A stretch of DNA of 64,000 bases from Dichetophora obliterata (GCA_963920525.1 OY986440.1:13743225-13807224); one strand, 5' to 3'. Shown: positions 34,913-47,316, numbered from the stretch's first letter. The notes: a model not told the origin generated them from the sequence alone. Translations and numbers: made by a program.

Positions 34913-37900
34913 GGTGAAGTACGATCAAAGTTGTGAGTAGAGAATTGTTTTACTAGCTCGTGCGTTTGACATTCCATGCCAATGCTGGGTTGTATTTTCG
35001 TTGAGAAATTTTAATATGTGGGTATTTCTTGTAATTTGATGGTATCAAAGATTTTCATGGGATTATCGTGGGATTTCATAATTGGTCTGACTTTTTTAAA
35101 GTTTTTTGTTGTTAAATTAATATAAGAACGATTTTGATGAATTTAATATGATATAAATATAATTTAATGATATATCTTATCAAAATTTATGCATATATTA
35201 ATATATCATAAATAATCTATACATGGGCATTTTCGTAGCTACGCACGTGACAGTCGTAAGACTTTAATGAGTATAAAAACAAAGAAAAATTAAGCTTACA
35301 GTTTTGTTAGTAATGGTATTCACTACATTTGTTAAGCCCTGCTAACTTGCTAAACTTAACAAATTTGTTAAGTCCTGTCAAAATTTTGTTTGGGAAAAGA
35401 CTTAGCAGCTTGTTAGCAAGTTAACAAGCTCAGCACCGTGTTTTTGTTTAGCAGATACCATTTGTTAAGTCTGAAACGTCAAAGTTATTGAGTGTAGTGA
35501 TGAATCGTTTTGTGAATGAGTTTTAACAAGTACCAAATTATTTATGATTTGCAGCTTCAAAGTCTAAAAACTTCCCTTTTTTAATAAAAAAATAAAAATT
35601 TTGTAAAGATGTTGGTAGAGATTTAAGACATTTCAAAGTTTCTGAGTAGCAAATGTATCAAAAGTGTTAACGCACTATAATATAAAAATAAAAAATACAT
35701 TTTTGGTTACTGAGTACTGATTACACGTGTTATTAAAACCACAGATCTATTGTCTACATTGAAAGTTGTCAAATTAACATTTGCAAACAATTTTTGCAAA
35801 ATATTTTAAATTTATTTATTTATAAATGGTTGAAGTAAGAAAGTTATATTTCTATTTAATTAAGCTTTATTATTTATTTATTAACCAAGTGCAAATAAAC
35901 GCCGTCGTTTGATTTTGTAATAATTCAGTTTTTTCAATTTTAAGCTGTAGAAGTCTTCCAGCTGATTTTGACATATCAGTTTAGCACTTGATTGTAAAAT
36001 GTCTTAGCAGGTACGTTCACATCAACAGCTGCTAACTTTAACAATTTAGCAGTTTAGTAGGACTTAACAAATTTTAATGAATACCATTATTATGATTTTT
36101 CAATAGTTTACTAAGCGCACTATACAAGGTGTAAAAGCTTAGAGTTGTCAAAAGTTCGGCTCTCAGATAGACGCCACCAAAAATGATACGTTACGTGACA
36201 TAAAATTGAAGTGGTTTTTACCTGCATCAATATAAACTAAAAAAATATGCGAAGTGTGCACGACTTTTTTATGAAAGTTTTTTAATATTATCTGGAATAA
36301 TATTGCTACATATTCATAATTGTTTCGTTGAAAAATCTTTAATTATTTTTATACAAACCATAGTATGATACGTTACGTGATATACGTTATGTGACAAATT
36401 TTTTCCTTCAAAGAAGTGTAAATATTTTATAGTTTTAATTATTTAATGAACTAGAAAAACATGTAAAGTGTAATTCAGGACCGTTACAATCGAAAACTGA
36501 AAAAATTTAATTAAACTTTGTATTATTATACTAGTATTTATTATACTTATAAAATTTCAACTTTTGTTAAAATTTTTCAACTTTTGTCACGATTTTTTAA
36601 CTTTTGTTGCCATTCATCATGTTTGTTGTCATTTTTTTAAATTCCAATTGAGATCAGCTCTCAGTACTCTCACAATATAAATTTAAACATTTTTTCTTTA
36701 TTATGGAGGTTTAAACGAATTTTAAGTAACATTTAATTTTTTAGTCGTGGTAGACCTTTTGGCGGAAATGCCTATACATAAAAAGCAAAACACTGCCTAT
36801 AGACTCAAAAACTACTGGACCGATTGATCTTTGATTGAATTTGTACAGTTGATTTGTTTCAGATATGAGATGGTTTAAAAAAATGCCTCTTTTACCGCCC
36901 CCAATTCAATTAAAATTCTATATTTCACATAGTATGGGTCGTATAAAACTAAAATTTAGTAATATATTTGTATGGTTACTGTCGGAAACTGTACTAAAAT
37001 GGGTTTCCACGCCCCCTTTTACCGCCGACAAATCAATAAAAATGCTTTATTTCGGTCGGTTTTGGTCGTATAAGAATAAAATTTGGTAATTGAGTTTGTA
37101 TGGTTACTTTCGGCAACTGTACCAAAAATAGGCGTGATCGCTATATGCTACATTTCGCACGGTTTTGATCGTATTAGACTTAAATTTGGTAATTTATTTC
37201 ATATGGTTACTTTCGGCAACTGACTAGTGACAGTAAACAAAGTTTTATATTAAACAAAATATTTACATACTTTTATATATGAGTAGAAATAAATAGTCGA
37301 ATTATACAGTTTGCATTAATTTCCTTAATAATATAAATCAAGCAATTGATATAAGATGCTCAAATTTTGCATTACTATTTAAAAGCTGTAAAATTGTAGA
37401 ACTTATGTGATAAAGCAGCTGTTTTTGTTTTTCGAAATTCAATTAATTTCTTATCAGAAGCTGGAAAAAGCTGGGAGAGGTAAGAGTTTGTGAATTGGAA
37501 CAAATGTTACAAATATTGAATTCTCAAACTTTCAGAAATAATTTTGAAAATTACAACTGAACAACAATTGACAACATATGCAATATATGACAATATATTG
37601 CAGCTGACATATATGCTACAAATGCGCAATCGACAATCATAAACACTGCCTGATAAAAATAGCTAATTGCTAAAATTATAATATTGCCACTTTGCAAGAA
37701 TACCCTTATTATATTTAACATACATTAAAAAAACATAATTACTTTTTAAAGTAGGTCGTTTAATGATTTTATTTAAATATTTATTTATCATAAATCTAAA
37801 TCAGCAACCATTAAAAATTGCATGATTTGGGAAAAAGGGTAGTTTTCTGGGATTTTTTTATAGCTGCTTTTTTTTAATAGCGGCATCACCAAAATGGCAG

Positions 37901-37995
37901 AGGCACGATCTGCCAACGCAACATTAAGTTTTGCAAAGTTTTGAGGTCGTCCGTTTTGACACTTGTATCGTAAAGTTTTTACAACGCGGACCAAA
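34913..37995 (-). repeat. Right arm of inverted-repeat structure R
   Basis: It is the inverse of 26420-28747, interrupted by MITE T at 35310-36089. The CGCCC-type repeat units appear at 36780-37200. The outer end is ACGCGGACCAAA followed by GTACGATAG. Confidence 0.8.
35310..36089. mobile_element. 780-bp MITE T, probable TSD TTA
   Basis: Ends are GTAATGGTATTCACTAC and the inverse (…TTAATGAATACCATTA). Subterminal TTGTTAAG/CTTAACAA repeats are frequent. The left arm of R keeps the empty site (TTTTCTTATTATGATTT in reverse near 28350). TTA on both sides suggests Harbinger-type insertion. Noncoding. Confidence 0.75.
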
Positions 37996-38011
37996 GTACG
38001 ATAGACCTAAG

Positions 38012-39000
38012 GCCGCGTTCATAGTGGACGCTTTGGCTGATGCTGATGCATAAAGCTGCTTTGTCAAGCTTTTTTGATCACAGTGAACGCTTAATCAACG
38101 CTGCATAAAGTAGCTTATTGAGCTTATTGGTGTTTATAGTGCTGGCTTTATGCTTGTGGCTGATATGCTTTGTTTTCATTTGTCTCTTTGGAAAATAATG
38201 CCCTCAATTGCGTTTTGCAAAGTAAATTTTTTTGTTTAATGAGTATGTAGATTCGCGATGATCACCAATGAAAGATCAAACCAATAAGTCCCGGTTTATA
38301 CTCGTCAAGACTTGACGGTCAAGTTTTGCATATTCCCTTTTAAACTTGACGATTCAATTTACATTCGTCAAGAGTTGACGGTCAATTGTTTCTTTCACTC
38401 CTCCCTTTTCCTTCTCAAGTTTGTACTGATGACGCCGAAATAAAATTGAAAATAGCGGGACAACGAACGAACACAAAACGAATTGCCCAAGAATTGACGG
38501 TACGGTCAATTTCTTTCTTTCCCTTTTGTTACGATTCCCGCTCCCACGAACGCTAGACTTGACCGTCAAGTCTTGACGAGTATAAACCGGGACTAACAAA
38601 CAAAAGTTCAAAGGAACCTGAAAACACAAAGCATAACAACGATGGAAAGTTAAGCACAAAAAGTACCCAAGAAGAAAGCAAGAACAACGAAAACTATGTA
38701 AACAAACGAGATAGAATACACAAGCGCATACAACTGAAAAGCACCAAAAAAGGACCACAACGCAACAACAACACAACAACGGTTAAAAGTTCAGCACAAA
38801 AAAAAATCAACGAAAATATTGTTAACAGGCAAAATAGATAAACATGTGCCGAATAGCATTTTAAAAATGCTCTACAACAAAGCATAAAAAACAAAATTAT
38901 TTTTCTGTGTGAGCAAGCGAAATGGAAAGATAAGCGCTGAAAAGCATTTGAAATTAAGCTTTATGCTAACTTTATGCTAGGACTATGAACGCTTTGAGCT
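38012..39000. mobile_element. MITE L with GCGTTCATAG ends, carrying MITE M
   Basis: The left GCGTTCATAGTGGACGCTTT and the right CTAGGACTATGAACGC are inverted ends; subterminal AGCTTTATGC motifs recur. The TSD was not resolved. An internal insertion (38288-38593) splits it. Noncoding; several minus-strand open frames inside have no family resemblance. Confidence 0.6.
38288..38593. mobile_element. 306-bp MITE M with perfect 37-bp TIR, TSD TAA
   Basis: GTCCCGGTTTATACTCGTCA and the next 17 bases are perfectly inverted at the right end. TAA flanks it at 38285-38287 and 38594-38596. The TIR itself contains a near-palindrome (CGTCAAGACTTGACG). The 3-bp TAA duplication suggests Harbinger-type mobilisation. 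Perfect TIRs suggest youth. Confidence 0.8.
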
Positions 39001-39721
39001 TTTTCCATATGATTATACACAAACTACATCTCTTATCGCTGTATAACACTGTGTGACCGATTCGACTTTAATAAAGTTTCAGCCAAAACTCTTGGAAATT
39101 CCGAAAGAGGGACATCTTGTTATTATATCGCGACCAGTCTGACTTTTCAATTCCATCACAATTTTTTTTAAAAACATTTTGAAGTTGTAAAGTAGGAATT
39201 TTAATATTCCAACTTTAAGTAATTTTTACATTTCTTACATTTTTACATTTTAGATTTTATAGATAATAAAAAAAGCGATGTTTAATGACTGCGAATAAGA
39301 AACATTTTTTTGCACATTAAGAGCAAAATAATTTTCATAAGCGTTTTGAACTTCATCTAAAATCGTGCGCCGATATGTTTTCAGTGTATATTTACTACAC
39401 ACTTAACAAAAGATGTTTATTTTAACGCACATCATGAATTAAAAAAAAACCTCTAAAAAGTATAACAAATGGTTAACCCATTGTTTTAGTAATTCATCTC
39501 AAAACACTTTCCAATATCGCCTTTTTTATTTTCTATAAAAATTAAATTCGTAAAATGTGGCATTTAGTATTTGCTTTCTAATAAGCTGTAGATGACTAAA
39601 ATCCGTTATCATTTGGTTAAATGGCAGCAGTTTGTATGATTCGAACACATATAAGAAAAATCGGTGATTGTCAATTTAAAAAATACCTTAAAACTTCTGT
39701 CATTTTTCCAATTTTTTATAT
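39001..39721. other. No gene seen; expected place of the missing 5' LTR
   Basis: A complete element would have its 5' LTR immediately left of the primer-binding site at 39731. This stretch does not resemble the 3' LTR (46938-47316) and shows no other recognisable feature. Confidence 0.5.
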
Positions 39722-39730
39722 TGCGCCCGA

Positions 39731-39746
39731 GCGCCCGAGCAGGGAC
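39731..39746 (+). promoter_or_regulatory. Primer-binding site, tRNA-Lys type
   Basis: GCGCCCGAGCAGGGAC matches the 3' end of tRNA-Lys(UUU) with one mismatch. CGCCCGAG is duplicated just upstream. It would prime minus-strand DNA synthesis. It fixes the expected 3' edge of a 5' LTR. Confidence 0.65.
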
Positions 39747-39769
39747 CAGCGGTAATAGTGCGTTTGTAA

Positions 39770-40165
39770 GAGTGATAAAAATTCAAGTTCGTGAAATAGT
39801 TGAAAATAAAAAGTAAACTAACGAAAAACCGCACAGTTGTAAAAGTGAGAAAGTCTAAATCGTGAAATAGTTGAAAATATACAGTAAACTAACGAAAAAT
39901 CGCACAGTTGTAAAAGTGAGAAAATTAAAATCGTGAAATAGTTGAAAATAAAAAGTAAACTAACGGAAAACTGCACACCTAACAAAACAAAAAAAAATTT
40001 AAGTTCATAAAAAGGTTGAAAATTAAAAGTAAACCAACAAACTGTGCGTATTGACATAAAAACACTCAATAAAAGGTTGAAAATCAAAAAGTAAACCAAC
40101 AAACTGTGCACATTAAAATTGAAACACTCCAGAAAAAGGTTGAAAATAAAAACCATTAAGCAAGC
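39770..40165 (+). repeat. Tandem ~65-71-bp repeats in the retroelement leader
   Basis: Five to six units share GAAATAGTTGAAAATAAAAA, GTAAACTAACGAAAAA and CGCACAGTTGTAAAAGTGAG, decaying to the right into AAAGGTTGAAAAT. Tandem leader repeats are known in some errantiviruses (Idefix, and the insulator of gypsy). An insulator role here is speculative. Confidence 0.75.
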
Positions 40166-40802
40166 GCACTAATTGGAGATCTTGGAAATTAAACAGTAAG
40201 AAGGCCCCCAAGTAAATCATTAAAAAGGATCAGAGCCAACATACTTAACAACCCCAGGAGACCACCGCTGGAAGTAATGTTAAGATTAGCAGTAATTTAT
40301 TTTATGTAAGTTTCTTAAAGATAAAATTTTTTTTATTTTTTAAAGAAAATTTGAAGAACGAATTCAATAAGAAAAAATTAACTTAAAAAGTGCTTAAAAT
40401 CTGAATATCTAACAAGAGTAATTAATTGAAGAAAATTGAATAGCTATCTCATAAGGGAAATTTGTTGAAAATTTTTAAGAATCTTATAAGAAAAATCAAT
40501 TAAAGATTAAAAGTGTTTTAAATTAGTAAAAGCAAATTAAAAAAAATTTTTCTATGAGAAAATTTAATTGAAAATAAGAATTAGGAGAATTAATAAAAAA
40601 AAATCTTTTTGATCAAATTAATATAAGTGAAGAAATTGGAAAATTTTTATTGAGAGGAAATTGAAACAAAAAATTTATTAAATATTATTGAACAATTCTA
40701 TAAAAATATAAAATATATAAACTATATTTTATAAAAACTATACAAAAATATTTACATCTATATATAAATTTATAAATACTCATAAAATATATATCTATAA
40801 AA

Positions 40803-42309
40803 ATGGAAGAGGAAATCCTAGAGGGAGTTAGGAGATTAGCAATTGGAAATGATCAACAAACTACCCAACCGAATCCTCTCCAAAATTCCCAACCAAATTT
40901 CCAACAACCAAATCCTCCACAAATTTTCCAACCAACTATCCAACTATCCAACAATCAACTTATTCAGGAAATAGTCCAGCAAGTTATGAATCGCATGACC
41001 AACAGTGACGATATGAACATACGCGACCCAGAAATGACAGTAACCACGACAAACATCAACGAACTTGATAGGATTCCAGACATGGTAAAAGGTTTGAGGG
41101 AATTTTCCGGCCAACCAGGAGAATTTAACTCCTGGCGCAAATCAGTAGACCGAATTCTCGATGTGTGTAAGAATTTTCAAAATACTCCAAGATACTTTGC
41201 AATCCTGCATACAATAAGACACAAAATTATCGGTGATGCCGACACGGCATTGGAGTCTTACCGGACTCCATTAGATTGGCCTCGGATTAGGAAATGCCTA
41301 ATGCTACATTATTCCGACAAGCGGGATATAGGTACACTTGAGTACCAATTAACGACCTTGACTCAACGTCACCATGATGTAGCGACATTTTATCAAATGG
41401 TTTATCAGCATCTTTCGCTGATCCTAGATAAAATAGCATGCCTTGACATTAGCGAAGGAGCAATCCGTGCCATGACCAACTCTTATAGAGAGAAGGCATT
41501 GGATACCTTCATCCGTGGGCTTAAAGGCGACTTGCCACGATTACTGAGTATTCGTGAACCAGCTACCTTGCCACAGGCACTGCACCTATGTCAAAAGTTA
41601 GAAACTATGACTTTCAGGTTGAATTATGCGCATGGCCCAAACAGACACCTTGCTAACATGTCAACGCATCCACGACCTCCACGACCTCCACGAAAACCAA
41701 TAAATTTTAAAGGGCAACTTTTTATCAAGAGCTAACCTACGCTCCACCTCCTCCACCACGTTTCCATAGACCTCAACAACACTTCAATCAGTTCAACAAT
41801 AGATTTAACTTTAATCGACCTAACCCGTTCCAACAAAATTACTCATCACAACCAAATTACAATAGTTTTCGAAATAATCAACATTTCCAAACATATCAAG
41901 CTGGATTCAATAATCGACCGAACTTACCACCAAAGCCACCGGTCCCAATGGATATTCGATACAAACAAGACAGGTGAATTATCAGAATAGGCCACAACAA
42001 AACTTTCCTCAAAAGCGTCCAGGAGTCAGTCATATGACGCACCCGCCACCGAATAAAATACAGCGAAATTATTACCTGAACACAGGCAACCCAATTGAGG
42101 CAGCTAACAACAATGAATTCGATTATAATGCAAATTTTCCAAATTATTATCCGAATTTAGACACAGGGTATCCAATTCAATCAGATAATGACAACGAATT
42201 TGATTTTAATGCATATTGTCCGAATGATGAACAAGAAAGCAATATTCAACCTAACGATGATCCAAATAATATTTTTTCCGATAAAGATAATGTTAACTTT
42301 TTAGAATAA
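40803..42309 (+). pseudogene. gag: gag of the errantivirus-type element, two frameshifts
   Basis: The frame opens at ATG 40803 with a Gln/Pro/Asn-rich N-terminus, then the capsid-like part with [14 protein letters not shown] and RRHHDV-type segments. It ends at 41735. The sequence continues in another frame (Pro/Asn/Arg-rich, to about 41970) and then a third (41974-42309). So two indels, near 41700-41730 and 41955, break it. No zinc knuckle is seen, as in most errantivirus gag proteins. Gag would form the particle shell and bind RNA. Confidence 0.8.
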
Positions 42310-42314
42310 GTCCG

Positions 42315-45292
42315 TCTTCACTCCCATGTTTTGAGTACACAACTAGAAGTGGAGACAAGATAGAATTTTTAATTGACACAGGGTCAAACAAAAATTATAT
42401 TCAATCTACAAGGATTAGGAATTTTATTAAGAATAAAGCCCCTTTTAAAGTTAGTTCAGTAGCAGGAGACATAGAAATAAATTACCACACATACTTGAAT
42501 ATTTTTGGACCAAAAACAAATAAATTGAAATTTTATATTTTACCCACGTTATCCTCTTTCGATGGAATAATAGGAAATGATACTTTAAAGGAACTTAAGG
42601 CCACAATTCATACTGATAAAAACTACATGATATTATTCCCAAATATTAAAATACCTTTAAAACAAAGAACTGCACAAGAAGTTAATACAGTTTTCATAAA
42701 TTTACCACATTTATCATCTGCACCACAGCATAAATTAAATAACATTATAAGAAATTGCCCCAATTTATTTGCCGACCCCGATGAAAAACTCACATACACT
42801 ACATTAGTTAAAGGCGAAATTCGCACCACTTCCGATACTCCAATTTATTCTAAGCCATATCCTTACCCAATGGCATTAAAAGGGGAAGTTGAACGCCAAG
42901 TGGAAGAACTTCTTGCCAATGGCATAATAAGGAAATCCAAATCCCCGTATAACTAGGTTCTTGCATATCTTGGAGAAAACAAATTGTTTACAGTAATCGA
43001 TTTAAAAAGCGGTTTCCATCAGATACTCCTTCGTGAATCAGACATAGAAAAGACGGCATTTTCCGTAAACAACGGGAAATACGAATTTCTACGCCTTCCC
43101 TTTGGGCTCAAAAATGCGCCCTCTACATTTCAAAGAGCGTTAGATGACATCCTCCGACAACATATAGGCAAAAGATGTTACGTCTATATAGACGACGTAA
43201 TAATATTCGGCAAAAATGAAGAAGAGCATTTGCATAATCTAGAGCTGGTGTTTGAAACATTAGAAAGAGCCAACATGAAGATCCAGTTGGACAAGTGCGT
43301 TTTTTTGAAAAATGAAGTAGAATTTTTAGGTTTCATAGCTTCACAGAATGGTCTCAAGACCAACCCCAAAAAGGTACAGGCTATCGTAGAACTCCCGCAA
43401 CCAAAAACACTTAAAGACTTAAGGTCATTCTTAGGGATGACTGGCTACTACCGCAGATTCATTAAAGGATATGCCGATCTAGTAAAACCACTCACATCCA
43501 TCTTACGAGGAGAAAATGGACGCTTGTCCAAAAATATATCGAAAACAAAACCCATCAATATGAACAGTCAAGCAATAGACGCATGGAATAAAGTCAAAAA
43601 TTGTTTAATCTCAAAAGAGGTAATGCTTTCGTATCCTGATTTTCAGAAAGGTTTCGAACTAACAACAGACGCCTCTAATCAAGCTTTGGGAGCAGTGCTC
43701 TCACAAGATTCAAAACCGATTACATTTTTATCCAGGACATTGAGTAAGACAGAGGAATCGTATGCTAGAAACGAGAAGGAGATGCTCGCCATCATATGGG
43801 CGCTGACAACTCTCCGCAGTTTCTTTTACGGATCTAGAAAAGTCAAAATTTACACCGACCACCAGCCGTTGACATACGCGCTCAGCAAAAAAAATACCAA
43901 CTCCAAAATGAAACGCTGGAAGGCTATATTGGAGGAATATAATTATGAGTTACAATACAAACCAGGAACAACAAACGTTGTAGCAGACTCGTTATCTCGT
44001 CCTCCACCCATACAGGTTTTTACCCTTACGGCTACCGAACACAGCGATGAAAGTTCATCTCATAACCTAATTCCCTCAGTCTATACACCCATCAATGCTT
44101 TTAAAAATCAAATATTTCTAAAAATAGAGGAAATACCAACATACCAGTTTAAGATAATTTTCCCCGGATATCACCGGCATATAATTACAGAACCTCAATA
44201 CAATCAAGAAAATTTCACAGATCTCTGCAAAAGATACCTCAACCCTTCGGTCATAAACTGTATTCAAACATCAGAAAGAGTTATGGGATTATTACAGGAA
44301 GTTTATGCACAACATTTTAACAATTACAAAATAAGATTTACGCAAATTGTCGTAGAGGACATAATTAACGAACAACGACAGGAAGACATTATTATCGACA
44401 CACATAACCGAGCACATAGAAACGCAAAAGAAAATAAACTACAAATCTTAAAAAATACTATTTTCCAAGTATGAACAGCAAAATTCAGAGAATAACAAAA
44501 AAATGCGTAACGTGTAAGCAGAATAAATACGAAAGACACTCCAATCAACCAAAATTAAACGAAACACCCATACCTAATCACCCCGGTCACACGGTACATA
44601 TAGATATTTACTCGACGGACAAGAAATTAGTTTTGACTAGCCTAGACAAGTTTACAAAATACGCACAAACGAAAATAATTCCCGGAAAATCAATAGAAGA
44701 AATAAGGACACCCCTTAGAGACTTATTATTTTTTTACGGCGTACCGAAATCAGTAATAATAGATAACGAAAAATCCCTAAATTCAGCAACGATAATGTTC
44801 ATGATGAAAGACGAGCTAGGAATCAATGTTTATGTAACTCCCCCATATAAAAGCGAAATCAATGGACAGGTCGAACGGTTTCATTCAACCTTGTCCGAAA
44901 TTATGAGATGCCTCAAAAGCGATGGAACAAATAGAAACTTTGAAGAACTACTCGAGTACAACCACAGCATTCACTCCACAACAGGCAGGAAACCGGTAGA
45001 TCTCTTCTTTGGCAGAACCGTGGATTTTAGCCCACATAACTATGAAAAAACATGACAAGAATATATAAAAAAACTTACCGAAAAACAACCAACTGACCTA
45101 CGACACCATAACAAAAATAGACACACAATAAAAGAATACTTGCCAGGACAAGTAACATATGTAAAACAAAACAAGAGAATAGGAACGAAATTATCAGCAA
45201 AATTTAAAGAAGAAATAGTGAAAGAAAATAGGCATACCACAGTAGTAACAGAATCAGGGAAAATAGTACATAAGTGTAACATACGGAACTAA
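42315..45292 (+). pseudogene. pol: pol of the errantivirus-type element: protease, RT, RNase H, integrase; several breaks
   Basis: The protease active site LIDTGSNK lies at about 42369. RT is interrupted by TAG at 42954-42956, after which the reading resumes in the same frame but roughly 40 residues of expected RT sequence are missing. RT landmarks remain: VIDLKSGFHQI, LPFGLKNAPSTFQR, YIDDV. RNase H follows (TTDASNQALGAVLS, YTDHQPL). The integrase has HH and CVTC zinc residues, with a shift at about 44465 between them, and DDE-type residues (HIDIYS, DNEKS, NGQVERFHS). TGA at 45053-45055 interrupts its C-terminal part, which then continues to about 45292. The enzyme set is complete in content but inactive. 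Confidence 0.85.
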
Positions 45293-45334
45293 GACAGCTA
45301 ATAAAATAACTTTTTTTACAGAGTACTACTGTCG

Positions 45335-46826
45335 ATGTCCAGTGCAGAGGTACAAATACTGGACTTTTCGAATTCTCAACTTATTGAACTAAATATTGGA
45401 CAAGCAAAAGTACAAAACGGCAACTTCAAATTAATTCATGTAATTGACCTGGAACCGTACCGAAATTTTTTGGAAAGAACAGAACTCACAGTTAAACAAA
45501 ATATAAGCACACAAAACACACTATTTCCTTTCATATCGCTCCAACTCTCCCAGATACGCCTCCTCAATAGATTGCAACCTAAATTAAAACCAAAACGTTC
45601 ACTCAACTTTATTGGAAGCGCATGGAAATGGATCGCAGGTAATCCAGACCATGACGACTTCAAAATAGTACAAAACAAAATGAATAATCTCTTAAAAAAT
45701 AGTAATAAACAAATTGTTATTAATAAAGTTTCATTTGAAATAATAAATGAAATTTCTAATGTAACGAATGAAATATTAAAAGAATTTAAATCTAATCCAA
45801 TAATAAAAAATGAATACGCAACCGATATAAAATATAAAATAGATACTATAAAAGAAGAAATTCTTAATATTGACTATGCAATACAATGGGCCAAGTCAGG
45901 AATTATAAATACCTACATTTTGTCAAACGCAGAAATAAATGCTGCAAAATCAATTTTTGATACAGAAGAAATGCCCTATATTAATATAATCGAAGCATTA
46001 GAATTTAGTGAAGTAAAAATAGCATCTACTCATACTGCTATAATTTATATTATAAGTTCACCCATTACTAAAAAAGAATCATGTGAGAAAATACTTCTAA
46101 AACCTGTTAAAAAAGGAAAAAAAAACGAATGAAATACCGTTTGAAAAAATTTTAAAATGTAATAAAGAAATATTCGGAATTAAAACTAATTGTAAAACTT
46201 TCAGTGAATTGTCCATTTGCAATAGCAAAAATATCGTAGATATAAGCAAAACTAATTGTATACCAAAATTACTTAAGAGTTTACCACCTAACTGCACTGT
46301 AACAAACAATCAGCACCTTCCGACCGTCGAAGAGATAACGGATGGCACAATTCTGCTAAACCAATACAATGGCTCGTTGAAAATAGACGACAACTTACTG
46401 AATTTAACCGGAGCTTTTATCCTGCAATATAAAAATACTACGATAGAAATTAACAACACAATCTACACCTCCAACGAAGTAATACAAGTCAAACCACTTC
46501 CTGCAATAGTTCAACCATCTGCACAAAATACGGAACTCACCGAAATACTATCACTCCAAATGCTAAAAGATCTCCACATCAATAACACAGAATACATCAA
46601 ATCGTTTGAATCAATCAATGGAATCCATTTATGGACCAACGGAAGCTTCGCAATCATAATAGTTACACTAATAATTACAATAATACTAAGATTTCTGCTG
46701 GCAAAAAAAACACAGGCAATAAAAGTCATAACGAAAATAGAGAAAGAAACTACTAACACCATCAAAGAACCTCCACAAGGAAAAGATACCTCTATTAACT
46801 TAGCAGAAAATCCAATAACACCATAA
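45335..46826 (+). pseudogene. env: env of the errantivirus-type element, one frameshift
   Basis: Two frames form one env-like product: 45335-46132, and 46209-46826 in another frame, so an indel lies near 46130. The first part contains a basic stretch (KPKRS) followed by SLNFIGSAWKWIAG, the conserved region after the proprotein cleavage site in errantivirus env proteins, which are related to baculovirus F proteins. The second part has several N-glycosylation sequons and one C-terminal membrane span (AIIIVTLIITIILRF) with a short lysine-rich tail. A signal peptide is not evident. Described only as a broken relic. Confidence 0.75.
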
Positions 46827-46927
46827 GGTCCCAGGCCAAAAACTCCGAAATTTTCACATTCTGCAATAGAAGGACTAAATCATATTTTTAATAAAGAAAC
46901 ACCATCCAGCGAGGACGCTTGAATTTA

Positions 46928-46939
46928 AGAAGGGAGGAG
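46928..46939 (+). promoter_or_regulatory. Polypurine tract
   Basis: AAGAAGGGAGGAG immediately precedes the 3' LTR and would prime plus-strand DNA synthesis. Confidence 0.7.
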
Positions 46940-47316
46940 TTAAGGTAACAAATATTTAAACTAAGGAAATATGCTGACACTATGTCTACGAGTGCACGCG
47001 TATTCGATGCATTCGTCACATCGTGAGAATGCCAACGTTATCTACTCCAATAACCACTACAATAAAACACAACAACAACAGAGTCCACGCGTATCCGCTA
47101 AATTCGTCAAACCGTGAGAACGCCAACGTCAGCTACTTCAACAAACACTACAATCAACAGCAACAACAACAGCAACAGCGGCAGCGCAGGTTTCGGTGTA
47201 ATAATAAAGCTATAGAAAATGTTAAGTCAGTTTTAAGTTCAATATCGAATAATAAAGTCGCTCATAGCGAAGAAAAAATATTTTTTTTATTAACTTAAAC
47301 TCGCAATAAATTAACT
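46938..47316 (+). repeat. 3' LTR of the errantivirus-type element
   Basis: It starts AGTTAAGG right after the polypurine tract and ends TTAACT, giving AGTTA/TAACT terminal inverted bases. TATA follows (47317-47320), a plausible target for this group. It holds a diverged direct repeat of about 85 bp (46990-47072 and 47078-47162) and AATAAAG near 47250 as polyadenylation signal. No second LTR is found in the window. Confidence 0.65.

Larger units (their letters stand above)
39722..47316 (+). mobile_element. Decayed errantivirus-type gypsy LTR retroelement, 5' LTR missing
   Basis: In order: primer-binding site, tandemly repeated leader, gag, pol (protease, RT, RNase H, integrase), env, polypurine tract, 3' LTR. 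Env marks it as the errantivirus branch of gypsy elements, insect endogenous retroviruses. Coding is broken by at least two shifts in gag, a stop plus deletion in RT, a shift and a stop in the integrase, and a shift in env, so it cannot be active. The left end is defined only by the PBS. Confidence 0.85.

Noticed and set aside
39001..39721. 5' LTR of the retroelement
   Set aside because: No similarity to the 3' LTR was found by eye and no AGTTA...TAACT termini at the expected place.
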